DNA from: Sva-25 sp037385685
Lineage (GTDB): Bacteria > Pseudomonadota > Gammaproteobacteria > Chromatiales > Chromatiaceae
Direction of reading: 5' to 3'
Length of the DNA stretch: 64,000 bases
NCBI GenBank assembly: GCA_037385685.1
Contig: JARRMW010000001.1
Span: 85,769-149,768, forward strand
Part shown: one piece after another, positions 32,384 to 39,968 of the stretch
Layout: each line of letters begins with the position of its first letter
How positions within the stretch are numbered: the first letter of the stretch is position 1
Program-made: the position numbers and the translations under genes
The notes under the pieces: model-generated
What the model saw: only the letters and a program-made list of their open reading frames with translations
Told to the model about the DNA's origin: nothing
Database searches by the model: none

Positions 32384-32847
32384 TGAATTACTGGCTCATG
32401 AAATCCGAACCGGATGTCTTCGGCATCGATCACCTCATGAAAATGCCGAAAAAAACAGAGCACTGGGACGGTGTCCGCAACTACCAGGCGCGCAACATGA
32501 TGCGCGACGAGATGAAGAAGGGAGACCTGGTCTTTTTCTACCACTCAAACTGTGACGAACCCGGGATCGTGGGCATCATGACCGTTGTGAAAGAGGGTTA
32601 TCCCGACCACACCGCCTTCGATCCGAAACAGAAATACCATGATCCGAAGAGCGACCCGGAAAATCCCCGCTGGTACATGGTTGACGTCAAACACAAGCGC
32701 AAGCTCAAGCGGACCATCACGCTTGCTGAACTGAAGGAATACGCTGACACAGAGCTCAAGGACTGCCCGCTCGTACGCAAGGGCAATCGACTGTCGATCA
32801 TGCCGCTGACCGAACGGCAGTGGGATTTCATTCTTTCTCTTGAATGA
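32383..32847 (+). CDS. EVE domain-containing protein
   Basis: This 154-residue protein starts MNYWLMKSEPDVFGIDHL and contains WDGVRNYQARNMMRDEMKKG and FYHSNCDEPGIVG, which define the EVE family (thymocyte nuclear protein 1 type). EVE domains have a PUA-like fold that binds modified bases in DNA or RNA. The bacterial role is unclear; some members sit in anti-phage loci, but nothing here suggests one. It is co-transcribed with rsgA. Confidence 0.9.
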   Translation: MNYWLMKSEPDVFGIDHLMKMPKKTEHWDGVRNYQARNMMRDEMKKGDLVFFYHSNCDEPGIVGIMTVVKEGYPDHTAFDPKQKYHDPKSDPENPRWYMVDVKHKRKLKRTITLAELKEYADTELKDCPLVRKGNRLSIMPLTERQWDFILSLE

Positions 32848-32894
32848 TTTTCCGGACGGAGACCCGGAGCATTCGTTACTGCATGTGAGTTTTC

Positions 32895-33483
32895 TTGAAT
32901 CGCTTCGCGATGTATTGATTGGATGCGCGCATCGGCGCGCAGACCATATTTTGAAAGCGGCGGGTGCGCCGCGGCACCCTTCTTTCTTTTGCTTGCCCAA
33001 AAGAAAGAAGGCAAAGAAAAAGGCACCCTGCTAACGCGGCCTTCGGCTGCTCTGCGCTTCACGTCCCTGACAGGCGCTCGCCAACTCGCTTCGCTCAAAC
33101 ACGCCTCGCTTGTTTCCTGTCAGGAACTGCGATGCTCGACGCGTTAGAAGGGGAATAATACCTGACTGTTCAACCTCATCTGCAGGAGTCGAGCCCTCTC
33201 GGCGAAGTATTCGCTAGCATTGCGGGCTTCTACGGAAAGAGTGAAAAGAGCGCCAACTGCGACTGGGCGCCACCGAGTACCGCAGTGCACTGCGGAACAA
33301 GCGAAAAGGTGTCTGAGCGATCGGAGATCGCGAGTTCTTTTCGCGCCGCAGGTCGCGAGGAACGCAGGGAATCTGAAGGATGGCGTCCCGGAGCGAATGG
33401 TTTTGGTGACTTTTGCCGGAACAAAAGTCACTCGGGTGCGCGCCGACGCGCGCATCCAATCAATACATCGCGAAGCGATTCAA
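32895..33483. repeat. Hairpin-rich repeat element, copy 1, with 47-bp terminal inverted repeats
   Basis: This 589-bp non-coding element is bounded by inverted repeats 32895-32941 and 33437-33483 that match at 46 of 47 positions. Inside lie a 14-bp-stem hairpin (32978-33011), a 117-bp core bounded by CTAACGCG / CGCGTTAG (33031-33147) with a nested CCTGACAGG / CCTGTCAGG pair, a 16-bp palindrome (33280-33295) and a hairpin GTGACTTTTG / CAAAAGTCAC (33406-33431). There is no transposase gene and no target duplication that I can see. Short frames through it are spurious. Similar strings recur in many gammaproteobacterial genomes, to my recollection. Confidence 0.8.
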
Positions 33484-33514
33484 CAAACAGGGAAGCGGAA
33501 GAAAAAAGGGCCGG

Positions 33515-33793
33515 TTAATCCTTTTTCTTCTTCGAAATCGAAGAAATGGAGACGACATCGGCTGCCGGTTTCTCGTCGGTGTAATAGGGCCTTTCCTGCG
33601 GAATCCCCGCCTCGTCAGCCAGTTCACGTTCGCGTGTGGAGATGAGCCCCAGGCACTGGCGAATCTGCTGGATAGTCTCGTCAGAAAGCGGATGACGCAG
33701 ACTGCGATGCTCGGGCGTCGTGTCCTTGATGATATTGGCGAGCACCTTGCGCATCACCATCAGGATTTCACGTTCTTTGCTGGAATCACTCAT
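33515..33793 (-). CDS. Conserved small protein of unknown function
   Basis: This 92-residue, mostly helical, charged protein begins MSDSSKEREILMVMRKVLANII, with a middle part HPLSDETIQQIRQCLGLISTRERELAD and a Lys-rich end. Similar small proteins occur in gammaproteobacteria, but I know no function. The start at 33793 was chosen because the sequence before it is unlike protein. It is the last of three minus-strand genes enclosed by the inverted repeat copies and starts about 70 bases after the protease stop. Confidence 0.7.
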   Translation of the reverse strand: MSDSSKEREILMVMRKVLANIIKDTTPEHRSLRHPLSDETIQQIRQCLGLISTRERELADEAGIPQERPYYTDEKPAADVVSISSISKKKKD

Positions 33794-33865
33794 GGAAAAA
33801 ATCTGTGGATAGAAATGACTGTGAAAGGATACTCTGCGACAGGCAAGAAAAAAACCCGGCAAATC

Positions 33866-34372
33866 CTACTCCTGCCGGATCAACAGCTCCTCACCTCTCT
33901 GGATCAGCGTCAGTCGCTTCAGGAAACTCATGCCAAGCAGTGCTTCCTGGCCAAGCCCGGGCATGATGGTCGCCGGAACCCCGCTCATCTCGATGTTTCC
34001 CAGCGTGACCCTGTCGAGCATGGTATTCCAGCCATAGGCAGTGCCATTGGCAGTATTGACCATCACGCGAAAACCTTTCTCGAGACCGATACGCTCCGCA
34101 ACCTCGCGACTAACCGCCACGTCAGTCGCACCAGTATCGATCAGGAAGACGACAGGCACATCATCGATCGCCCCGGTTGCGACATAGTGCCCGGCCCGAT
34201 TCTGTTGCAAAAGCACCTCGGGGTTGCCGCCGGGATCAACCCGGCTGACAACCTGCACGTTCGGATTGTTAAGACGCTCGAGATAGCCGGATGCAAACCA
34301 GGTGAGCAGCAGCAGGAACAGGGCCCACGCGGCCAGCGTCATGCCCACACCAATGCGTTGATGGTTTCGCAT
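33866..34372 (-). CDS. Membrane-anchored retropepsin-like aspartic protease (clan AA)
   Basis: This 168-residue protein has an N-terminal membrane anchor (about 11-29) and a single retropepsin domain with the catalytic motif VFLIDTGATDVAVS (about 79-92) and the second conserved region LLGMSFLKRL. It matches the bacterial family of TIGR02281-type proteases, which act as dimers, probably in the periplasm. Its substrate is unknown. It lies between the MlaC-like gene and a small conserved gene on the same strand. Confidence 0.88.
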   Translation of the reverse strand: MRNHQRIGVGMTLAAWALFLLLLTWFASGYLERLNNPNVQVVSRVDPGGNPEVLLQQNRAGHYVATGAIDDVPVVFLIDTGATDVAVSREVAERIGLEKGFRVMVNTANGTAYGWNTMLDRVTLGNIEMSGVPATIMPGLGQEALLGMSFLKRLTLIQRGEELLIRQE

Positions 34373-34436
34373 GGTTCTCTCGCACCGAAGCGCGAAATCG
34401 TATCGCTAGCAGAAAGGCCAGCGAATCTGCGGCCTG

Positions 34437-35039
34437 TCAGCGCTGACGATTGTTGCGCATAGCCTGACGGAAATAGCCCCGGTAATAGGCAATCGCGCTC
34501 TGTCCGCCGGCAACAATGTCATAGATCTTCCAGCCGTCGGATGTCAGGTGAACGCGGAAATCGATACGCCCCGGATACTGTCCCGGGTTGTTGATAAGCG
34601 CACTGATCGTCGTCCGATCGAAGCCATTGAAGCGTGGAGGAAGGTAAACGACATCCTGACCATTGTAACTCTTGAGCTTGTCCGCCATTGAGGCAAGGAA
34701 CATCTGCTCCATTTTTTGCCTGAGCTTCACGCGCTGCTCTTTGCTCATACTGCGGTAGTAGCGCCCTGCCGCCGATTTCGCCATGTAGGAAAAATCAAAG
34801 GATGGCGCAATTTCGCTGGAAAGGAAGCTGGCCAGCGCCTCATCCTCATAATCCGTATGCAGGAAATCCAGCAGCTTGTCCATGCCGGCCTGCAGCACCA
34901 GGACCGGGTTATTTTCAAGCAGTTGATGCTGAGCAGGCTGCTGCTGGATGCCAGGGGGAGCATAGGGTCCCTTGGCAGCAATGGCTCCGGATGTGGCGAA
35001 AATCAGCAGACAACTGCTGACTGCGGCAATAATTTTCAT
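34437..35039 (-). CDS. MlaC/Ttg2D family phospholipid-binding protein
   Basis: This 200-residue precursor has a signal peptide (about 1-23) and a mature domain with the MlaC landmarks FDFSYMAKSAAGRYYRSMSKEQR, LINNPGQYPGRIDFRVHL and DGWKIYDIVAGGQSAI. MlaC carries phospholipids across the periplasm between MlaA and the MlaFEDB transporter. No other mla gene is near, so this is an orphan copy, perhaps redirected to another lipid or complex. ATG 35039 or a TTG two codons upstream could be the start; GGAGG lies 10 bases before the ATG. Confidence 0.82.
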   Translation of the reverse strand: MKIIAAVSSCLLIFATSGAIAAKGPYAPPGIQQQPAQHQLLENNPVLVLQAGMDKLLDFLHTDYEDEALASFLSSEIAPSFDFSYMAKSAAGRYYRSMSKEQRVKLRQKMEQMFLASMADKLKSYNGQDVVYLPPRFNGFDRTTISALINNPGQYPGRIDFRVHLTSDGWKIYDIVAGGQSAIAYYRGYFRQAMRNNRQR

Positions 35040-35114
35040 ACGCAATCTTCCTCCTCTGGTTGTGTCGTCATCTTAACTGATCGTTTTGTTTTGTCGAGGT
35101 TCCGGAGAGTATTT

Positions 35115-35646
35115 GATGCGCACGCCAGCACGTACCCGGTGACTTATGTTCCGGCAAAAGTTACCAAAACCATTCGCTCTTCCGTGCAAGGACGCACAAA
35201 TGCCGCGAAGCCAGGATGGCGAGGAGCGGCCGACGCATAACCCTGCGTTGTCCGGTCGCAGATGGTGTAATTACCGGCTCTTGCTGCAGGAGCCAACACC
35301 GTGGGCGACTGATCGCCGGGTGGACTCGGCTTCTGCAGATGTTCCCTCACAGGGGTTGGAGTCAAATTGACTCCGACCCCTGGCAACCCCCTTCTAACGC
35401 GTCGAGCATCGCAGTTCCTGACAGGAGGCAAGCGAGGCGTGTCTGAGCGTAGCGAGTTGGCGAGCGCCTGTCAGGGACAAGACACGCAGAGCAGCCGCAG
35501 GCCGCGTTAGCAGGGTGCCCTTTCTTTTGCTGACTTTTCTTTGGGCGCGCAAAGAAAAGTCAGGTGTCTGCGGCGCACCCGCCGCTATCAAAATAAAGTC
35601 CGCGCGCCGACGCGCGCATCAAAACAAGTCATCGCGCAGCGATACG
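35115..35646. repeat. Hairpin-rich repeat element, copy 2, inverted relative to copy 1
   Basis: This non-coding element has the same parts as copy 1 in reverse order: a degenerate end, a hairpin like GTGACTTTTG / CAAAAGTCAC (35139-35164), a variable middle, the 117-bp CTAACGCG...CGCGTTAG core (35394-35510), a 13-bp-stem hairpin TGACTTTTCTTTG / CAAAGAAAAGTCA and a GCGC-rich end (about 35600-35646). Its core equals the reverse complement of the copy 1 core at about 108 of 117 positions. The left end is eroded, so exact limits are uncertain. With copy 1 it encloses three minus-strand genes. Confidence 0.75.
35351..35381. repeat. REP-like palindrome inside repeat copy 2
   Basis: The arm AGGGGTTGGAGTCAA pairs with TTGACTCCGACCCCT around a single central A, with one G-T mismatch. 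GGGG-GAGTCAA-type palindromes resemble the REP sequences of REP-associated tyrosine transposases. A related shorter copy lies at 38722-38748. No such transposase is in the window. Confidence 0.6.
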
Positions 35647-35695
35647 AAAACCGTAATGACAAGAAACAATTCCCGTCTGGAATCGCAAACCCCGA

Positions 35696-36724
35696 ATGCG
35701 TAAAATCCACCCCCTGTCCCCGATCCATGGAAAACCTGTGCAAATCGGTCCCTACAAGCTCGACAACAGGCTGATACTGGCCCCGATGGCCGGCATTACC
35801 GACCGCCCGTTCCGGCAACTCTGCCGCCGACTGGGCGCGGGGCTTGCCGTCTCGGAAATGGTCTCTGCCGACACGAGTCTGTGGGGCAGCCGCAAATCCC
35901 TTCGGCGCCTGGACCATCGTGGCGAGACTGGCCCAGTCTCTGTCCAGATCGTGGGCACGGACCCGGCAAAGATGGCCGAGGCTGCGAAGCTCAATGTCGG
36001 TACAGGCGCACAGATCATCGATATCAACATGGGCTGTCCGGCAAAAAAGGTCTGCAAGGTCGCTGCAGGCTCCGCCCTCATGCGCGACGAGACACTCGTC
36101 GGCCGTATTCTCGAGCAAGTCGTCAAATCTGTTGATGCGCCCGTCACGCTCAAGATCCGTACCGGCTGGGACCCCGACAACAGGAATGCGCTTTCCATCG
36201 GGCGTATTGCGCAGGAATGCGGCATTCGGGCAATTGCGATCCATGGCCGAACACGGGCTGACAAGTTCGCTGGTGACGCCGAATATGACACCATCGCTGC
36301 AATCAAGTCAGTGCTTACTATCCCCGTTATCGCCAATGGCGACATCGATTCTCCTGTCAAGGCGAAAGAGGTCTTGGCACAAACCGGCGCAGATGCGATC
36401 ATGATCGGCCGCGCTGCTCAGGGAAGGCCGTGGATATTTGATGACATCCGGCAGTATCTGGAAAAAGGAAAGCTCGCCCCACCCAAAACCACGGGGTGGA
36501 TTGCATCGACACTGCTGGAACATCTGGACGAACTCTACCGGCACTATGGCAAACGCCACGGGGTGCTGGTCGCAAGAAAGCACATCGGCTGGTACAGCAG
36601 GACCAGGCCGGGAAGTGCCGGGTTTCGCCAGGCCGTATTCAAAACAGAAACACCAGAAGAACAGACCCGCATGATTCGCGAGTACTTTCTGAGGATCCTT
36701 GAGCAGGAGAATCGCGCAGCATGA
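35696..36724 (+). CDS. dusB: tRNA-dihydrouridine synthase DusB
   Basis: This FMN-dependent enzyme of up to 342 residues reduces uridines in the tRNA D-loop. Visible are APMAGITDRPFRQLCRRLGAG, the active-site motif NMGCPAKKVCK with the catalytic Cys, IHGRTRADKF and IMIGRAAQGRPWIF. The ATG at 35696 gives the longest product but has no ribosome-binding site. A GTG at 35738 (VQIGPYKLDNRL) has GGA upstream and fits the usual DusB N-terminus better. It overlaps fis by four bases, the classic gammaproteobacterial dusB-fis operon. Confidence 0.93.
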   Translation: MRKIHPLSPIHGKPVQIGPYKLDNRLILAPMAGITDRPFRQLCRRLGAGLAVSEMVSADTSLWGSRKSLRRLDHRGETGPVSVQIVGTDPAKMAEAAKLNVGTGAQIIDINMGCPAKKVCKVAAGSALMRDETLVGRILEQVVKSVDAPVTLKIRTGWDPDNRNALSIGRIAQECGIRAIAIHGRTRADKFAGDAEYDTIAAIKSVLTIPVIANGDIDSPVKAKEVLAQTGADAIMIGRAAQGRPWIFDDIRQYLEKGKLAPPKTTGWIASTLLEHLDELYRHYGKRHGVLVARKHIGWYSRTRPGSAGFRQAVFKTETPEEQTRMIREYFLRILEQENRAA

Positions 36725-37017
36725 CAAGCAGAACAACTGCCGAACAGAAGACCACCGTCAAAAGCCTCTATCTACCGAAGAAAAAAGCCGACAAGCCGTT
36801 GCGTGAATGCGTGCGCCAGGCCGTCGACGTCTATTTTGCCAACATGAATGGCCACCCGGCCGACGGCCTCTACAAGCTGCTCATCAGCGAGGTCGAAAAG
36901 CCGTTGCTCGAGAGTGTCATGAAGCACACCGGCAGCAACCAGGTACGCGCAGCGCAGATCCTGGGCATCAACCGTACAACCCTGCGCAGCAAACTCAAGA
37001 AGTACGACATTCTGTAA
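36721..37017 (+). CDS. fis: DNA-binding protein Fis
   Basis: This 98-residue nucleoid protein has the N-terminal flexible arm, the helix-turn-helix KHTGSNQVRAAQILGINRTTLRSKLKKY and LLISEVEKPLLESVM before it, all typical of Fis. It bends DNA and helps control rRNA and recombination sites. Its ATG overlaps the dusB stop (ATGA). The presence of Fis directly after dusB is a strong marker of Gammaproteobacteria. Confidence 0.96.
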   Translation: MTSRTTAEQKTTVKSLYLPKKKADKPLRECVRQAVDVYFANMNGHPADGLYKLLISEVEKPLLESVMKHTGSNQVRAAQILGINRTTLRSKLKKYDIL

Positions 37018-37039
37018 CCCGTTACCGGAGTCCATTTCC

Positions 37040-38602
37040 ATGTCCTCACCCATCACCAGGGCACTGCTCAGCGTCTCAGACAAGACCGGCATTGTCGAAT
37101 TCGCCCAGGCGCTGCACGAGCGCAATGTCGAAATCCTCTCAACCGGCGGCACGGCGAAACTGCTGACCGAGCATGGGGTTCCGGTCATCGAGGTGGGTGA
37201 CTACACCGGTTTTCCGGAAATGATGGACGGGCGCGTCAAGACCCTGCATCCGAAGATCCATGGCGGAATTCTCGGCCGACGCGGTACTGACGAGCAGGTC
37301 ATGGCCGATCACCACATCCCGCCTATCGACCTGATTTGCGTGAACCTCTATCCCTTCGAGGAGACAATCGCAAAACCGGGCTGCGATCTCGGAACAGCCA
37401 TCGAAAATATCGACATCGGCGGCCCGACCATGCTGCGTGCCGCTGCCAAGAACCACGCTGCCGTGACTGTGATCGTTTCGAGCCGCGACTACGATCGCGT
37501 CATTGCGGAAATGGATGCCAACAACGGCACTGTGACCGATACGACCCGTTTCGATCTGGCAACCCGTACCTTCGAGCATACAGCCCGCTATGACGGACTG
37601 ATCGCAAACTACCTGGGCTCCATAGTCGAGAACGGTCAGCCGGGTGGCCTGCCGCGAACTTTCAACATGCAGTTCACGAAGGCACAAGGTATGCGCTATG
37701 GCGAAAATCCGCACCAGGGCGCGGCCTTCTATACCGATCAGAGCAACCGGGAAGCCAGCGTCTCGACTGCCCGGCAACTGCAGGGCAAGGAGCTCTCTTT
37801 CAACAATATCGCAGACACCGACGCGGCACTGGAATGTGTCAAGCAATTCGCTGACGAACCTGCCTGCGTGATCGTCAAGCACGCGAACCCCTGCGGCGTG
37901 GCGCTTGGTGAAAGCAATCTCGAGGCGTATGAACGCGCCTTCAGCACTGACCCGGAATCGGCCTTCGGCGGCATTATCGCCTTCAACCGCGAACTCGATG
38001 CTGAGACGGCTGCAGCCATCGTCGAGCGGCAGTTCGTCGAGGTCATCATCGCACCATCAGTCACGACGGAAGCAAGCACGGCCGTTGCTGCCAAGAAGAA
38101 TGTCCGCCTGCTCGAGTGCGGACAGTGGGAAGATCCTGTCCAGCGTTTCGACTTGAAACGCGTGAACGGAGGGCTGCTCGTTCAGGATGCCGACCTCGCG
38201 CTCTACAACGAACTCAGGATCGTGACTAAGCGCGAACCGACTGACGAGGAGATGCGTGACCTGCTCTTCAGCTGGCGTGTCGCAAAGTTTGTAAAATCAA
38301 ACGCCATCGTCTACGGCAAGCACAAGATGACGATCGGCGTCGGCGCAGGCCAGATGAGCCGCATCAACTCGGCACGCATCGCTGCGATCAAGGCCGAGCA
38401 TGCCAATCTTGAGGTTAAGGGCTCTGTCATGGCCTCCGATGCGTTCTTCCCGTTCCGTGATGGTATCGACTCCGCAGCCGAGGCCGGTATCGCCGCGGTC
38501 ATCCAGCCTGGTGGCTCGATGCGTGATGAAGAGGTCATCGCCGCGGCTGACGAACATGGCATGGCCATGGTGTTTACCGGCATGCGCCATTTCCGGCATT
38601 GA
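37040..38602 (+). CDS. purH: Bifunctional AICAR transformylase / IMP cyclohydrolase PurH
   Basis: This 520-residue enzyme catalyses the last two steps of de novo IMP synthesis. The N-terminal cyclohydrolase part (1-190) shows LLSVSDKTGIVEFA and GRVKTLHPKIHGGILGRR; the C-terminal transformylase shows GENPHQGAAFY, VKHANPCGVA and the terminal GMRHFRH. It starts 22 bases after fis and may be part of the dusB-fis transcript. A strong terminator follows. Confidence 0.97.
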   Translation: MSSPITRALLSVSDKTGIVEFAQALHERNVEILSTGGTAKLLTEHGVPVIEVGDYTGFPEMMDGRVKTLHPKIHGGILGRRGTDEQVMADHHIPPIDLICVNLYPFEETIAKPGCDLGTAIENIDIGGPTMLRAAAKNHAAVTVIVSSRDYDRVIAEMDANNGTVTDTTRFDLATRTFEHTARYDGLIANYLGSIVENGQPGGLPRTFNMQFTKAQGMRYGENPHQGAAFYTDQSNREASVSTARQLQGKELSFNNIADTDAALECVKQFADEPACVIVKHANPCGVALGESNLEAYERAFSTDPESAFGGIIAFNRELDAETAAAIVERQFVEVIIAPSVTTEASTAVAAKKNVRLLECGQWEDPVQRFDLKRVNGGLLVQDADLALYNELRIVTKREPTDEEMRDLLFSWRVAKFVKSNAIVYGKHKMTIGVGAGQMSRINSARIAAIKAEHANLEVKGSVMASDAFFPFRDGIDSAAEAGIAAVIQPGGSMRDEEVIAAADEHGMAMVFTGMRHFRH

Positions 38603-38623
38603 ATCCCGGCGACCGAAACAGTG

Positions 38624-38649
38624 AAGCCCCGCAACGCGGGGCTTTTTTT
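38624..38649 (+). terminator. Intrinsic terminator after purH
   Basis: The 9-bp stem AAGCCCCGC / GCGGGGCTT with loop AAC runs into TTTTT (7 T residues in a row from 38643). Confidence 0.88.
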
Positions 38650-38721
38650 ATGTCCCGGAATGCTGGAGCAGAGCACACAGAGAAGCGCAGGCCACGCAAA
38701 GCATCGAGCTGTCATTGCGGT

Positions 38722-38748
38722 GGTTCGAGTCAATCTGACTCCGGCCCC
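38722..38748. repeat. REP-like half-palindrome upstream of lpxA
   Basis: GGTTCGAGTCAATCTGACTC followed by CGGCCCC matches the palindrome at 35351-35381 in its central GAGTCA...TGACTC arms but lacks the left GGGG arm. It lies in the 38650-38900 gap, which otherwise holds nothing I can support. Confidence 0.5.
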
Positions 38749-38900
38749 TCCATTGACCTCTTCTTACCTGCCGGGCCCTGGTTTGCGATCTTTGCTGAAC
38801 TCTGTGCACTCTGCGTCCCTTTTGCCGCACTGAATCAGGAGCAACGCCTGCCCGGGCTGTGATATTTTTAGGGGATGTCCAGCATCCACCCGGCCAGCCC

Positions 38901-39680
38901 ATGAGCAACATTCATCCAACCGCCATCATCGAGGAAGGCGCCACCCTGGATCCCTCGGTCTCTGTCGGCCCCTTCTCGATCATCGAAAGCGGCGCCGTCA
39001 TCGGCCCGGACTGCATCATCGAGAGCAGTGTCCGTATCTACAGCCCTGTACGGATGGGGACGGGCAACCGCGTTTGTCATGGTGCGGCACTGGGCTGCGA
39101 GCCACAGGACCTCAGCTATACACCGGAAAAAAGCAAGCCGATCATCATTGGCAACCACAATCACTTCAAGGAGTACGTCAACATCAGCCGAGGGGTCAAG
39201 ACTGCGGAAGGTACAATCATCGGCGATCACAACTATTTCATGAGCGGCTTTCATGCGGGCCATGATGTCATCATCGGCAATCACAACATCTTGACCTCAA
39301 ACGCGGTTATCGGCGGCCATGTCGTCATGGGTGACAGAGTCTTTGTCTCTGGGCTCGTTGCGATCCACCAGTTCGTCAACATCGGCGATTACGCCATGAT
39401 TGCGGGCTGCTCGAAAGTCACCAAGGATATCCCGCCCTATACCACGGCGGACGGCAACCCGGCGCGCATCGTCGGACTCAACACCGTCGGATTGCGGCGT
39501 GCCGGGTTTTCTCTCGAGGCACGCAAGGCGATCAAGAAGACCTACCAGACGATCTACCATTCCGACCTGAATATCTCCCAGGCGCTTGCTGTTCTCGAGG
39601 GCAACATCTACAGCGAGGAAGAGGAGCGCATCACGGCCTTCTTCCTGAACAGCGAACGCGGCGTCACGGCGCACCGGTAA
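38901..39680 (+). CDS. lpxA: LpxA-like UDP-N-acetylglucosamine acyltransferase (stand-alone)
   Basis: This 259-residue left-handed beta-helix protein is built of hexapeptide repeats in its first 190 residues (NIHPTAIIEEGATL and SVSVGPFSIIESGAVIG). The catalytic His region GFHAGHDVIIGN, the CEPQDLSY motif and the C-terminal helical domain match LpxA, the first enzyme of lipid A synthesis. It is not flanked by lpxD, fabZ or lpxB, its normal partners, so it may be a second copy or a relative acting on another acceptor. ATG 38901 fits the family N-terminus. Confidence 0.85.
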   Translation: MSNIHPTAIIEEGATLDPSVSVGPFSIIESGAVIGPDCIIESSVRIYSPVRMGTGNRVCHGAALGCEPQDLSYTPEKSKPIIIGNHNHFKEYVNISRGVKTAEGTIIGDHNYFMSGFHAGHDVIIGNHNILTSNAVIGGHVVMGDRVFVSGLVAIHQFVNIGDYAMIAGCSKVTKDIPPYTTADGNPARIVGLNTVGLRRAGFSLEARKAIKKTYQTIYHSDLNISQALAVLEGNIYSEEEERITAFFLNSERGVTAHR

Positions 39681-39968
39681 CGGGATCCCGGAGTTTCACC
39701 AGGATGAAGACGCTGATGAGGCCATAATGTGCATCCTTGCGGATGCAACTCTATTGCCGCATGGCTGCTATCAGACTGGTCTCCGAGCCGACATCATTTG
39801 CTGCGACAATTGCCCGGTGTGGTTCCGGGAAAACCCTGACGCATGTTGAGGAATCACGATTCTCCTGGCGGTAAACAATATCCTCTGCTCGTCTCTGTAA
39901 CACTTCTCCCCGAAAGCAATCCCCGATCTTCCTGGTCTATAGTGGTATGCGACCCGAAGGAGTGAACA

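Noticed and set aside
33031..33147. Integron attC site
   Set aside because: The length and CTAAC...GTTAG ends are suggestive, but the 7-base RYYYAAC and GTTRRRY boxes do not fit, the two copies are inverted rather than direct, and no integrase or cassette array is present.
33144..33455. Small proteins encoded inside the repeat elements
   Set aside because: The frames run through inverted repeats and hairpins, are Arg/Ser-rich on both strands and lack ribosome-binding sites. Similar translations in databases are, I believe, spurious.
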